9,980 bases of DNA, from contig JAITHX010000196.1 in NCBI GenBank assembly GCA_031279735.1, positions 1 through 9,980 of the forward strand, read 5' to 3'. The position numbers and the translations under genes were made by a program. Below are positions 1-7,782 of the stretch, one piece after another (within the stretch, counting starts at the first letter, position 1; every line of letters begins with the position of its first letter). This DNA comes from Prevotellaceae bacterium. Lineage in GTDB: Bacteria; Bacteroidota; Bacteroidia; Bacteroidales; UBA932. The notes beneath the pieces were generated by a model. It searched no databases and was not told the DNA's origin. It saw only the letters and a list, made by a program, of their open reading frames with translations.

Positions 1-155
1 GGTCTGCTGCGAAATCGTATATCAAAGACAGGAATGAATTGGATCATATTTACGCATACGGAGAAAGTCTTGCGGCAGAGTACGGAATTACCGAAGAGGT
101 CATCGCCGAAGAAATAAGACTGTACAGGGAAGAGCAAAACGCTAAAAGCAAATGA
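1..155 (+). CDS. 3' end of a small gene, probable antitoxin of the PIN pair (partial)
   Basis: The frame starting at base 3 is open from the window edge to TGA at 153-155 and gives about 50 C-terminal residues. The fragment is strongly charged and probably helical, with the stretches ELDHIYAYGESLAAEYG and EEVIAEEIRLYREEQNAKSK at its end. Its stop overlaps the ATG of the following PIN-domain gene in an ATGA arrangement, which indicates translational coupling. PIN toxins are normally encoded next to a small DNA-binding antitoxin, most often upstream and overlapping, so an antitoxin role is inferred from position. The N-terminal DNA-binding region, which would show the fold (ribbon-helix-helix, AbrB or other), lies outside the window, so the family is not identified. 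Confidence 0.6.
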   Translation, partial: SAAKSYIKDRNELDHIYAYGESLAAEYGITEEVIAEEIRLYREEQNAKSK

Positions 156-616
156 AAATCGTGGTGGATGCCAGTATCGTTGTTTCCGCGTTCATTCTGG
201 GCGGAGAACCGAGAAAAGTAATTGAAAGGGTCTTCAATTGCGTTGACAAATTATATGTCACGAAAGAAATACTGGCGGAATTTACAGACGCAGTCAACCG
301 ACCCAAGTTTTGCGCTGATGCAGACGAAACAAAGTCTTACATAAGAAAGATAGCGCTGAAGGGCCGTAAGGCGACGCCTCCGAAACGGTCACGCAACAGA
401 AACGGGAATACACCCGACAACAAATACATTGCATGCGGCGCGGCGGGAAATGCAGCCTACATAATATCCGGCGACGCTCATCTGCTGGAGCTGAAACAAT
501 ACGAAAACATAAGAATCCTGACCGCCAAAGAGTATCTTGAAACAATGAGCAAGCTGGAGGCTTATTTTCGCGCGTCGGAGGCGCTCCCGTCAATTTTAGA
601 GATGCGGAACAAATAA
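152..616 (+). CDS. PIN-domain ribonuclease toxin-like protein
   Basis: A 154-residue protein with the layout of the PIN-family putative toxin group (COG1569/TIGR00305 type). The N-terminus KIVVDASIVVSAF carries the first acidic residue D6. E43 lies in EILAEF, D89 in TPDNKYIACGAA, and D108 in AAYIISGDAHLL. These four positions match the Mg2+-binding acidic cluster of PIN nucleases, and the SGD-x-x-LL signature is typical. PIN toxins cleave RNA and are held inactive by their antitoxin; the target here is unknown. The usual PDDN motif reads TPDN, so one acidic position is lost while the aspartate before N is kept. The start is set by the ATGA overlap with the upstream gene. The TAA stop at 614-616 lies in the first bases of an interspersed repeat, so the last residues may not be ancestral. 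G+C is visibly lower than in rnr and nadE, consistent with an accessory gene. Confidence 0.85.
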   Translation: MKIVVDASIVVSAFILGGEPRKVIERVFNCVDKLYVTKEILAEFTDAVNRPKFCADADETKSYIRKIALKGRKATPPKRSRNRNGNTPDNKYIACGAAGNAAYIISGDAHLLELKQYENIRILTAKEYLETMSKLEAYFRASEALPSILEMRNK

Positions 617-694
617 CTTAACGCGGATTCGAATCTGTGTCATCTGCGTCATCCGCGTCATCTGTGTGCTAAGTTATTTCCAACACATCCCTAA
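611..694 (+). repeat. Interspersed repeat with 9-bp periodicity, copy 1
   Basis: The core is a run of near-identical 9-mers of the type CATCTGCGT/CATCCGCGT, followed by GTGCTAAGTTATTTC and ACACATCCCTAA. Positions 621-694 match the reverse complement of 9272-9345 at 71 of 74 bases by manual alignment. The first ten bases, AAATAACTTA (611-620), match 9287-9296, the inner end of the left terminal repeat of the distal copy. This copy therefore looks like an internally deleted version of the same palindromic element. It directly follows the PIN coding sequence and includes its stop codon. No transposase is associated. Confidence 0.85.
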
Positions 695-792
695 CCGCGA
701 AACGCGCGAAAACATTAGCCTGCGCGTCGGATTGCGGAGCGGTTGCGCTGCACGCTGTTGCGGAGGCGTTGCCCCCGATTTGCGATCTCTGT

Positions 793-822
793 TTTGCACT
801 ATGATTAAAATATGTACTTTTG
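793..822 (+). promoter_or_regulatory. Bacteroidota-type promoter for rnr-nadE operon
   Basis: TACTTTTG at 815-822 matches the Bacteroidota -7 consensus TAnnTTTG exactly. TTTG at 793-796 fits the -33 element, with an 18-base spacer, slightly shorter than the usual 19-21. The predicted transcript start is near 829, giving a leader of about 50 bases before the rnr ATG. No other good match lies between the PIN gene repeat and rnr. Confidence 0.7.
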
Positions 823-842
823 CAAACTGAAATCGGAGAGAA

Positions 843-887
843 ATGTGCTTTCCGCGATTAAATACATTGTTATTGGAAAATGAGTAA
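843..887 (+). other. Possible 14-codon leader ORF overlapping the rnr start
   Basis: ATG at 843 follows GGAGAG (835-840) at Shine-Dalgarno-like spacing, which is unusual in this window. It encodes MCFPRLNTLLLENE, with a TAA stop at 885-887 that overlaps the first codons of rnr in another frame. It falls inside the predicted leader of the rnr transcript. Termination-reinitiation coupling to rnr is possible but inferred only from layout. A chance short ORF is equally plausible, since Bacteroidota rely little on Shine-Dalgarno pairing. Confidence 0.2.
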
Positions 888-3051
888 AAAATCGAAAAAA
901 AAGAAACCTGACTTCCTGCGAAAAATCATCAACATTTTCGCTGCGCGTCCCGCTCAGCTTTATACCCACAAACAGGTTGCCGCCGCCCTCAACGCCGAAC
1001 CGACAATGCTCGACGCTCTGCCCGTTCTGCTCGACGGAATGGTGGTCAACGGGATTCTCGCGAATCCGCAGCCCGGAAAGTACGGATTCACCAAGCCTGA
1101 AGAGCATTTCATGACCGGCAAGGTGGACATCACCAAGCAGGGATCGGCTTATATCGCGCCCGACGACGAATCGACTACGGGCGACGTGTTTGTAGCCGAA
1201 CACAACATGAACGGCGCTTTCCACGGCGATAGGGTAAAGGTGCGTATCTTCAACAAGAAGGTCGGACGCACGGAGGGCGAAATAGTCGAACTCATCGAAA
1301 AGTCGAAACGGTCGTTCGTGGGCAAGCTCGAAGTTTCGCAGAAGTACGCCTTCGTTATTACCGACAACAAAAACATGCCCTACGATATTTTTATTCCGCT
1401 TGCCAATCTCAAGGGCGCCGAGAACGGGCAGAAAGTGCTTGCCAATGTGGTGGAGTGGAAGAAGGGCATGAAGAACCCCACCGGCGACATAATCGACATA
1501 CTCGGCAATGCCGGCGATGCCGACGTGGAGATGCACGCGATTCTCGCCGAGTTTGATCTGCCCTATTCCTACCCCGAAAACATCGACAGGCTCGCCAAGC
1601 GCATTTCGGGGAAAATCACCGACGCGGAGCGCGCCAAGCGTCGGGATTTCAGGGATAGGGCGACGTTTACGATCGATCCGGTCGATGCGAAGGATTTCGA
1701 CGACGCGCTGTCGGTGCGGCGGCTCGACGGCGGGAACTATGAAGTCGGGGTGCACATTGCCGACGTCACGCATTACGTCAAGCCCGCATCCTCGATAAAC
1801 GCGGAAGCGGAAAAGAGAGCTACGTCGATTTATCTGGTGGACAGAACGGTGCCCATGCTGCCCGAACGCCTGTCGAACTTCATCTGCTCGCTTCGCCCCG
1901 ACGAGGAAAAACTGTGCTTTTCGGCAGTTTTTGAACTCGACGACAAGGCGAACGTCCGAAGCGAGTGGTTCGGCAGAACGCTCATCCTCTCGAAGCGCCG
2001 GTTCACCTACGAGGAGGCGCAGACGGTTATCGAGACGGGCAGCGGCGATTTCGCCGACGAGATGCTCCGCCTCAACGAGCTTGCCCGCGCACTCCGCAAG
2101 CGGCGTTTCAAGGAAGGCGCCGTTACGTTCGAGCGCGAAGAGCCGAAATTCGAGATCGACGCGAACGGAAAACCGCTGCGCGTCTATTTCAAGGAGATGA
2201 AGGAGAGCAATCAGCTGGTCGAGGAGTTTATGCTTCTCGCCAACAGGAAGGTTGCGGAGAGAATAGGCAAAAAGATTGCGGGACGGAAGGCGCCAACCTT
2301 CGTCTATCGCGTCCACGACAAGCCGAATCCCGACAAACTCGGCAAGTTCAGCGAGTTCATCAAGCGTTTCGGCTACGACATGAAGACGGACGACGACAGT
2401 CGGCTGTCGAAGGAGATGAACAAGATTCTCTCGCAGGTGAAGGGCAAGCCGGAGGCGGGACTGATAGAAACGCTGGCAGTGCGTTCGATGGCTAAGGCGG
2501 TGTATTCGACCGACAATCTGGGTCACTACGGTCTGGCGTTTCCGTTCTACACTCATTTCACGTCGCCCATCCGCCGTTATCCCGACATGATGGTACACAG
2601 ACTGCTGGCGAAGTATCTCGCCGACGGGAAATCCGCCGACAAGGAGTATAGCGAATCCTTGTGCCGTCATTCCTCGGCAATGGAGCAGCGGGCGGCGGAA
2701 GCTGAGCGGGCTTCGATCAAGTATAAGATGATCGAGTTCATGCAGGACAAGATAGGCGAGGTGTACGAGGGTCTCATTTCGGGAGTGACGGAGTGGGGAA
2801 TCTACGTCGAGATTATCGAAAACAAGATAGAGGGGATGATTCCGGTGAGAACCATGAAGGACGATTTTTATTATTTCGACGAGGAGAACTATCGAATCGT
2901 CGGGCAGTCGTCGGGCGTGACTTATACGCTGGGCGACAAGGTAACGGTAAAGCTCGTTCACGCCGATCTCCTCCAAAAGCACATAGATTTTCAACTGATA
3001 CACGTCGAACAAAAGGAAAAAGGGCGACGCAAGAAAAGCAAGAAAAAATAA
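880..3051 (+). CDS. rnr: Ribonuclease R (RNB-family 3'-5' exoribonuclease)
   Basis: A 723-residue RNase R, a processive hydrolytic 3'-5' exonuclease that degrades structured RNA and acts in RNA turnover and ribosome quality control. Order of parts: lysine-rich start (2-9); winged-helix-like region (about 11-70); two cold-shock RNA-binding domains (about 78-125 and 147-208, the first with GSAYIAPDD and GDVFV); RNB catalytic domain (about 255-580); S1 domain (about 626-706, starting GEVYEGLISGVTEWGIYVEI); and a basic tail ending GRRKKSKKK. The RNB metal site is intact: IDPVDAKDFDDA carries D266, D272, D274 and D275. YRVHDKPNPDKL and HFTSPIRRYPDMMVHRLL are diagnostic of the family. Both the winged-helix region and the basic tail argue for RNase R rather than RNase II. 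The start is the ATG before the lysine-rich stretch and about 58 bases after the -7 element. Its stop is 6 bases before nadE, so the two are probably co-transcribed. Confidence 0.97.
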   Translation: MSKKSKKKKPDFLRKIINIFAARPAQLYTHKQVAAALNAEPTMLDALPVLLDGMVVNGILANPQPGKYGFTKPEEHFMTGKVDITKQGSAYIAPDDESTTGDVFVAEHNMNGAFHGDRVKVRIFNKKVGRTEGEIVELIEKSKRSFVGKLEVSQKYAFVITDNKNMPYDIFIPLANLKGAENGQKVLANVVEWKKGMKNPTGDIIDILGNAGDADVEMHAILAEFDLPYSYPENIDRLAKRISGKITDAERAKRRDFRDRATFTIDPVDAKDFDDALSVRRLDGGNYEVGVHIADVTHYVKPASSINAEAEKRATSIYLVDRTVPMLPERLSNFICSLRPDEEKLCFSAVFELDDKANVRSEWFGRTLILSKRRFTYEEAQTVIETGSGDFADEMLRLNELARALRKRRFKEGAVTFEREEPKFEIDANGKPLRVYFKEMKESNQLVEEFMLLANRKVAERIGKKIAGRKAPTFVYRVHDKPNPDKLGKFSEFIKRFGYDMKTDDDSRLSKEMNKILSQVKGKPEAGLIETLAVRSMAKAVYSTDNLGHYGLAFPFYTHFTSPIRRYPDMMVHRLLAKYLADGKSADKEYSESLCRHSSAMEQRAAEAERASIKYKMIEFMQDKIGEVYEGLISGVTEWGIYVEIIENKIEGMIPVRTMKDDFYYFDEENYRIVGQSSGVTYTLGDKVTVKLVHADLLQKHIDFQLIHVEQKEKGRRKKSKKK

Positions 3052-3057
3052 CGAACG

Positions 3058-5013
3058 ATGAATCACGGTTTTTTAAAGGTGGCGGCAGCGGTTCCCGACC
3101 TGCGGGTGGCGGACTGCGGCTACAATGCGCGGCGCATCGAGGCGATGATGCGGCGGGCGAACGACGAGGGGGTTGAAGCGCTTTGTTTCCCCGAACTTGC
3201 GATTACGGGCTACACGTGCGGCGATCTGTTCTTTCAGTCCGCGCTGCTCGACGGCGCCGAAAGAGCGCTTTTCGACTTGCGGAGCGCATCGGCTTCGATG
3301 CCCGAACTTCTCACGGCGGCGGGCTTGCCGCTGAGGTTCGAGGGCAAGCTCTACAACGTGGCGGCGTGGCTGCGCGGAGGGGCGATACTGGGCTTTGTCC
3401 CAAAGACTGTTCTTCCAAACTACAACGAATTTCAGGAAAAACGCTGGTTCGCTTCGGCCGACGAGGCTTCGGGCAGCACGGTGAGGCTCGACCGCGAGTA
3501 TCCCTTTACGCCGCGTCTGCTGATCGGCAACGAAAGGGTAGCGATAGCGGCGGAGATATGCGAGGACTTGTGGGCTACCGATCCTCCGAGCGCGCGACAC
3601 TGTCGGGCGGGGGCAACCGTAGTTTTCAACCTCTCGGCGAGCAACGAGCTGACGGGCAAACACGCCTACCGCAAGGCTCTCGTCGAGCAGCAGTCGGCGC
3701 GATGCATCGCGGGCTACGTTTATGCGGGAGCGGGACGGGGCGAATCGAGCACCGACCTGGTTTTCGCGGGCAACGGGCTGATTTACGAAAACGGGGTGCA
3801 GCTGTGCGAGGCTGAAAGATTCTCGTTCGACGAACAGCTTGCGATTTCGGACATCGACACCGATCTGCTTCGGGCGCGAAGGATGAAGAACACGTCGTTC
3901 GCCTGCCGCCGCGACGAGGATTACACGTTTGTCCGCGCGGACTTTAGGGAAACGACCGTCGGGCTTCACCGCCGCGTCAATCCTCTGCCCTTCGTTCCCG
4001 CTTCGGACGAGAGCGAAACTCTCGACGAGGTTTTCGCCATCCAGACGGGAGGTCTCGCCCGGAGAGTGTTGCACACGGGAGCGCAGCGCATGGTGGTGGG
4101 CGTTTCGGGCGGTCTCGATTCCACCCTCGCGCTTCTGGTTTGCGCGAACGTCTGCGACAAGCTGAAGATGGAGCGAACGAACGTTGCGGGAATCACCATG
4201 CCGGGCTTCGGCACGAGCCGGCGCACGGCGAACAACGCCGTGGCGCTGATGCGGGAGATGGGCGTCGAATCGAAAACTATCGACATACGGGAAGCCTGTC
4301 TTCTGCATTTCAAGAGTCTGGAACATGATCCGGAGGTTTACGACACGGTGTTCGAGAACACGCAGGCGCGGGAACGGACGCAAATCCTGATGGACTATGC
4401 TAACAAGTGCAACGGACTGGTGGTGGGAACGGGCGACATGTCGGAACTCGCTCTCGGCTGGACTACGTACAACGGCGATCATATATCTATGTACGGAGTG
4501 AACGCGGGTATCCCCAAGACGTTGGTGAGGAGCCTGGTCAACCGTATCGCCGACACCTCGTCGAACGTCGGAACGCGACGACTGCTCAAGGACATCCTCA
4601 ACACTCCGGTCTCGCCCGAACTCCTGCCGACCGGCGAAACCGAAGCCACCGTTCAGCCCACCGAAGAAATCATCGGTCCATACGAACTGCACGACTTCTT
4701 TCTGAGCTACATGCTGCGATACGGCTACTCGCCCCGCAAAATATTCTTTCTGGCTGCGGCAGCTTTCGACACGGTTCACGAACCGACAACGGTGCTGAAA
4801 TGGATGAAAGTGTTTTATCGACGCTTTTTCGCACAACAGTTCAAACGCTCGTGCCTGCCCGACGGTCCCAAAGTCGGCTCGGTGAACCTTTCGCCGCGAG
4901 GCGACTGGCGGATGCCCAGCGACGCATCCGCCGCTATATGGATCAAAGAAATAGAAGAAATTATGGATTTAAATAAGTATATATGGAAAGATTCAAAGAC
5001 ATCAACATCATGA
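3058..5013 (+). CDS. nadE: Glutamine-dependent NAD+ synthetase
   Basis: A 651-residue two-domain enzyme that amidates nicotinic acid adenine dinucleotide to NAD+ using ATP and glutamine-derived ammonia, the last step of NAD synthesis. The N-terminal nitrilase-fold glutaminase carries the Glu-Lys-Cys triad: E46 in CFPELAITGY, K116 in VPKTVLPNYNEF, C168 in AAEICEDLW. The C-terminal synthetase domain has the ATP pyrophosphatase loop SGGLDS (350-355), followed by ITMPGFGTS and VGTGDMSELALGW. PTEEIIGPYELHDFFL and the C-terminal DWRMPSDASAAIW are typical of the long form. Length is normal for the family. The start lies 6 bases after the rnr stop, with no Shine-Dalgarno sequence. The last 10 or so residues are encoded in DNA shared with the start of the next gene (31-base overlap) and may be poorly conserved. 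Confidence 0.97.
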   Translation: MNHGFLKVAAAVPDLRVADCGYNARRIEAMMRRANDEGVEALCFPELAITGYTCGDLFFQSALLDGAERALFDLRSASASMPELLTAAGLPLRFEGKLYNVAAWLRGGAILGFVPKTVLPNYNEFQEKRWFASADEASGSTVRLDREYPFTPRLLIGNERVAIAAEICEDLWATDPPSARHCRAGATVVFNLSASNELTGKHAYRKALVEQQSARCIAGYVYAGAGRGESSTDLVFAGNGLIYENGVQLCEAERFSFDEQLAISDIDTDLLRARRMKNTSFACRRDEDYTFVRADFRETTVGLHRRVNPLPFVPASDESETLDEVFAIQTGGLARRVLHTGAQRMVVGVSGGLDSTLALLVCANVCDKLKMERTNVAGITMPGFGTSRRTANNAVALMREMGVESKTIDIREACLLHFKSLEHDPEVYDTVFENTQARERTQILMDYANKCNGLVVGTGDMSELALGWTTYNGDHISMYGVNAGIPKTLVRSLVNRIADTSSNVGTRRLLKDILNTPVSPELLPTGETEATVQPTEEIIGPYELHDFFLSYMLRYGYSPRKIFFLAAAAFDTVHEPTTVLKWMKVFYRRFFAQQFKRSCLPDGPKVGSVNLSPRGDWRMPSDASAAIWIKEIEEIMDLNKYIWKDSKTSTS

Positions 5014-5528
5014 CCTTGACGACAAGCCCCGTGAGGCTCGTGTCGAAAGTATGGATGCTCGTCACGGCGGGCACCGCCGATTCGTTCAATTCGATGACCG
5101 CCTCGTGGGGCGGCATGGGCTTTATCTGGCAGTGTCCTGCGGCGTTCATCTTCGTCCGCCCGCAGCGCTACACTCTGGAATTTATCGAACGGGAACAGTC
5201 GTTCACCCTCTCGTTCTTCGACCACGACCGCTACCGCGCCGCGCTGAACCTGATGGGCGGCAAGTCGGGACGCGACATGAACAAGGCGAACGAGGCAGGA
5301 CTGACGCCGCTCGTTCTTCCGTCGGGGCGGGTTGCCTACGGCGAAGCGCAGTATATTATCGAATGTAAGACAATGTACTCCGACCGGCTCAAACCCGAAA
5401 ACTTCATCGACGACACTATTCCCGCGAGAATTTATCCCAAAAACGATTTTCACCGGACGTTCATCGCCGAAATAACCCGCACGCTGCAAAACAAGGAAGC
5501 CGTTCCTCTGTTTCGCGACGGCGATTAG
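4983..5528 (+). CDS. Flavin reductase-like FMN-binding split-barrel protein
   Basis: A 181-residue protein with the flavin reductase-like split-barrel pattern: VWMLVTAGTADSFNSMTASWGG near the start, then FIFVRPQRYTLEFIE and FTLSFFDHDRYRAALN, and GGKSGRDMNKANEAGLTP. Relatives bind FMN and reduce it with NAD(P)H or act as small flavoproteins; the electron acceptor cannot be predicted. Two starts are possible: ATG 4983, overlapping nadE by 31 bases, or ATG 5010, forming ATGA with the nadE stop. I prefer 4983 because MERFKDINI resembles the short F-K-x-I lead-in usual before the first barrel strand. It is probably the last gene of the rnr-nadE transcript. An NAD-linked role is suggested by its neighbour but not proven. 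Confidence 0.85.
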   Translation: MERFKDINIMTLTTSPVRLVSKVWMLVTAGTADSFNSMTASWGGMGFIWQCPAAFIFVRPQRYTLEFIEREQSFTLSFFDHDRYRAALNLMGGKSGRDMNKANEAGLTPLVLPSGRVAYGEAQYIIECKTMYSDRLKPENFIDDTIPARIYPKNDFHRTFIAEITRTLQNKEAVPLFRDGD

Positions 5529-5538
5529 GCATTTCAGA

Positions 5539-5572
5539 CGGAGTTTTTTCCGATTGAGCGAAAAAAACTCCG
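5539..5572. terminator. A/T-rich hairpin after the flavin reductase gene
   Basis: CGGAGTTTTTT (5539-5549) and AAAAAACTCCG (5562-5572) form a perfect 11-bp inverted repeat with a 12-base loop, starting 11 bases after the stop at 5528. On either strand the T run lies in the 5' arm rather than after the stem, so it is not a canonical intrinsic terminator. It may end or stabilise the operon transcript. Confidence 0.4.
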
Positions 5573-5591
5573 ACAGCGCGGCGCAGCAAGC

Positions 5592-5599
5592 TACCTTTG
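5592..5599 (+). promoter_or_regulatory. Candidate -7 element for the LTxxQ gene
   Basis: TACCTTTG matches the Bacteroidota -7 consensus TAnnTTTG exactly and lies 39 bases before the ATG at 5639. No TTTG-like -33 element is found at the proper distance, so activity might depend on an activator or an alternative sigma factor. Confidence 0.5.
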
Positions 5600-5638
5600 C
5601 GGCGAAATTGTACAAAGTTAAATTAAAACATTAAAGAC

Positions 5639-6052
5639 ATGAAAGTTAAATTATCGTTATTCATCTGCGCCCTGCTGATCTCCGGATCGCTTCTTGCCCA
5701 GGACAAACAGAAACAGCCCCGCGAAGGACAGAAGCGGGAACAACACCAGCGTCCGCCGCGAATCACACTCGAAGAAAGAGCGAAGATTCAAGCCGACAGA
5801 ATGAAAACGGAACTGGGACTGACCGACGCTCAGTATGATTCGGTCAAGTCCGTACACCTCCGGCACGCGAAGAAAACCGAGGAATCCCTCAAGAACAGAA
5901 GCGCCGACCGACGCGCCGAATTTCAGCAGGATCAGGAGGCTCTGAGCGCGGATCTGAAAAAAATCCTGACCGAAGAACAGTTAAAAAAGTTCGAGGCATC
6001 CAGAGGAAAAGGCAGAGACAGGCGTCAGCGTCCGGAAGGACAGAAACCCTGA
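5639..6052 (+). CDS. Small secreted Spy/LTxxQ-like protein
   Basis: A 137-residue protein with a clear signal peptide: MKVK, a hydrophobic core to about residue 18, and a likely cleavage site after SLLA (A20). The mature part is very charged and probably almost all helical. It has two LTxxQ-type motifs, GLTDAQYDSV (about 60-70) and ILTEEQLKKF (about 109-118), and a low-complexity basic tail GRDRRQRPEGQKP. This matches the Spy/CpxP-like helical periplasmic proteins and the short Bacteroidota proteins of the DUF4890 type. Spy-type proteins act as ATP-independent periplasmic chaperones or envelope-stress sensors; that role here is inference. It stands alone, with its own -7 element and a strong terminator. 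Confidence 0.75.
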   Translation: MKVKLSLFICALLISGSLLAQDKQKQPREGQKREQHQRPPRITLEERAKIQADRMKTELGLTDAQYDSVKSVHLRHAKKTEESLKNRSADRRAEFQQDQEALSADLKKILTEEQLKKFEASRGKGRDRRQRPEGQKP

Positions 6053-6099
6053 ACGCAACATGACCAGATAGACTCTCAGGCTGGTATAGTGAATGTTCC

Positions 6100-6137
6100 G
6101 ACGGCTGGCGATATGGATCGTCAGCCGTCTTTTTTTT
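6100..6137 (+). terminator. Intrinsic terminator
   Basis: GACGGCTGGCGAT (6100-6112) pairs with ATCGTCAGCCGTC (6117-6129): a 13-bp stem with a single G-U pair and a four-base loop ATGG, followed by eight T residues (6130-6137). It lies 48 bases after the LTxxQ gene stop and separates that gene from murE. Confidence 0.92.
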
Positions 6138-6166
6138 GTTTCCGCCGCCCGATTCCACCCCCGATT

Positions 6167-6204
6167 CATGCATCTGCGTTAAATAGTGCTTAAATGCATG
6201 TGCG
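6167..6204. promoter_or_regulatory. Paired ATGCATSTGCG direct repeats upstream of murE
   Basis: ATGCATCTGCG (6168-6178) and ATGCATGTGCG (6194-6204) are direct repeats with one mismatch, 26 bases apart. CATGCAT (6167-6173) and ATGCATG (6194-6200) also form an inverted pair. They lie upstream of a weak -7-like element and could be an operator, but no regulator is known and chance is possible. Confidence 0.25.
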
Positions 6205-6221
6205 GGTTGAAATAAAATGCT

Positions 6222-6229
6222 TAACTTCG
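6222..6229 (+). promoter_or_regulatory. Weak candidate -7 element for murE
   Basis: TAACTTCG matches TAnnTTTG except for one base and lies 33 bases before the preferred murE ATG. No -33 element at the proper spacing was seen. Because a strong terminator precedes murE, some promoter must lie in 6138-6261; this is the best candidate. Confidence 0.35.
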
Positions 6230-6261
6230 CGTCCTGATAAACAATTGAAAATTTTGTGTTG

Positions 6262-7773
6262 ATGAATCTTAAAGAATTATTAGACAAATTGGAAACGGAG
6301 GAAACTAAAGGTGTCGCCGTAGGACGGATCAACGCTCTGAGTTTCGATTCGCGCGACGTGTCGCCCGATACACTCTTCTTTGCCGTGCCGGGCGAAAAAT
6401 CCGACGGACACGACTTTATAGACACCGCCATCGAAGAAGGCGCAACCGCCATAGTGTGCGAACGTTTCCCTGACGCGCTCTCGTCCGACACGACTTACAT
6501 TCGCGTCAAATCAGCCGGACAAGCACTCGGCGAAATAGCCCACGTGTTCCACGGTCGCCCCTCTGCTAAACTCAAACTCGTAGGCGTCACCGGAACCAAC
6601 GGCAAAACCACTACCGCAACCCTCCTTTACCGACTGTTCAAGTCCTTCGGTCGCAAGGCGGGCCTCATTTCAACCATAGCCGTCTTTATCGACGACGAAC
6701 GCCGCCCGACTTCCCACACCACCCCAGACGCTCTCGCCCTGAACGCGCTGCTCGAGGAAATGTGCGCCCGCGGATGCGAATACTGTTTTATGGAAGTCAG
6801 CTCCCACGCTCTGGTACAGGGACGGGTCGCCGGACTGCGCTTCGCCGGAGGAATCTTTACGAACCTCACCCACGATCATCTGGATTATCACAAAACTTTC
6901 GACGAATATCTCAAAGCCAAGAAATTGTTCTTCGACAGTCTCCAGCCCGACGCCTTCGCGCTCACGAACCTCAGCGACAGAAACGCAAAGGTCATGACGC
7001 AGAACACTCGCGCTTCGGTACATTCCTACGCCGTCGCCGCCCCCGCCGACTTCGCCTGCCGCATCCTCGAACTCTCGTTCGACGGCATGTTGCTGAACAT
7101 CGACGGAACGGACGTCTGGACACGCCTCACCGGACGCTTCAACGCTTCCAACCTTCTCGCCGTTTACGCCGCCGCGCGTCTCCTCGGCGCAACCGCCGAA
7201 GACACTCTCGCCGGAATCAGCGCACTGACGCCGGTCGAAGGTCGAGTCGAAACAATACGCACTCCAGCCGGCGTCACCGCCGTGGTGGATTACGCACACA
7301 CGCCCGACGCGCTCAAAAACATTCTCGACGCACTCAACGACGTGCGCGACAAATCCTCGACTCTCGTCACCGTCGTAGGATGCGGAGGCAATCGGGACAA
7401 AACCAAGCGTCCCGAAATGGCGCGAATCTCCGCCGCCAACAGCGACAAACTGATCCTCACATCCGACAACCCGCGCTTCGAAGACCCCGACGCAATACTC
7501 GACGATATGATCGCCGGACTCGACGAGGCGCAACTCGCCCGAACTCTCCGAATCGTCAACCGTCGCGAAGCCATAAAAACCGCGCTCGCGCTCGCCTCCA
7601 AAGGCGACATTGTGCTGATTGCCGGCAAGGGTCACGAAGATTATCAGGAAACCAAAGGCGTTAAACAACATTTCGACGACAGGGAAACCGTCGAGGAACT
7701 CGCAGGGCTGAACTCCCCCACCCCCCCAGACAAACCCCAGACAAACCCCAGACAAACCCCAGACAAACCGTAA
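6262..7773 (+). CDS. murE: UDP-MurNAc-tripeptide synthetase, meso-DAP adding (MurE)
   Basis: A 503-residue cytoplasmic Mur ligase that uses ATP to add meso-diaminopimelate to UDP-MurNAc-L-Ala-D-Glu in peptidoglycan synthesis. The N-terminal substrate domain contains DSRDVSPDTLFFAVPG. The central domain has the ATP loop GTNGKTT (111-117), the substrate segment TSHTTPDAL, EVSSHAL, and THDHLDYH followed by YLKAK with the lysine expected to be carbamylated. The C-terminal domain has VVDYAHTPDAL, GCGGNRDKTKRP, the DNPR motif (402-405) that indicates meso-DAP rather than lysine specificity, and GKGHEDYQ. ATG 6262 is preferred over GTG 6256 and TTG 6259. The family core ends near HFDDRETVEELAGL. The last 20 or so residues are a Pro/Gln/Lys tail encoded by an 11-bp tandem repeat and look like a recent addition. 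trxB starts 9 bases after the stop. murE usually lies in the division and cell-wall cluster but here is outside it. Confidence 0.96.
   Translation: MNLKELLDKLETEETKGVAVGRINALSFDSRDVSPDTLFFAVPGEKSDGHDFIDTAIEEGATAIVCERFPDALSSDTTYIRVKSAGQALGEIAHVFHGRPSAKLKLVGVTGTNGKTTTATLLYRLFKSFGRKAGLISTIAVFIDDERRPTSHTTPDALALNALLEEMCARGCEYCFMEVSSHALVQGRVAGLRFAGGIFTNLTHDHLDYHKTFDEYLKAKKLFFDSLQPDAFALTNLSDRNAKVMTQNTRASVHSYAVAAPADFACRILELSFDGMLLNIDGTDVWTRLTGRFNASNLLAVYAAARLLGATAEDTLAGISALTPVEGRVETIRTPAGVTAVVDYAHTPDALKNILDALNDVRDKSSTLVTVVGCGGNRDKTKRPEMARISAANSDKLILTSDNPRFEDPDAILDDMIAGLDEAQLARTLRIVNRREAIKTALALASKGDIVLIAGKGHEDYQETKGVKQHFDDRETVEELAGLNSPTPPDKPQTNPRQTPDKP
7724..7767 (+). repeat. 11-bp tandem repeat inside the 3' end of murE
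   Basis: Four exact copies of CCCCAGACAAA at 7724-7734, 7735-7745, 7746-7756 and 7757-7767, preceded by a C-rich run. Because 11 is not a multiple of 3, the copies are read in rotating frames; a full cycle of 33 bases gives PQTNPRQTPDK. The unit has no stop in any forward frame, so the array stays open whatever its copy number. The murE stop TAA (7771-7773) lies just after the array. Confidence 0.95.
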
Positions 7774-7782
7774 AACGGAAAC

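Noticed and set aside
805..3066. A 753-residue open frame on the minus strand opposite rnr
   Set aside because: It is antisense to a fully intact RNase R with all catalytic residues. Its product shows no recognised motif and is rich in R, L and V, as expected from the complement of G+C-rich coding DNA.
3073..4836. A 587-residue minus-strand open frame opposite nadE
   Set aside because: It is a shadow of an intact two-domain NAD synthetase, with no domain signature or own promoter.
5010..5013. ATGA overlap as the start of the flavin reductase gene
   Set aside because: ATG 5010 would give classic coupling to nadE, but the nine residues before it resemble the family's usual N-terminus, so ATG 4983 is preferred. 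It remains a live alternative.
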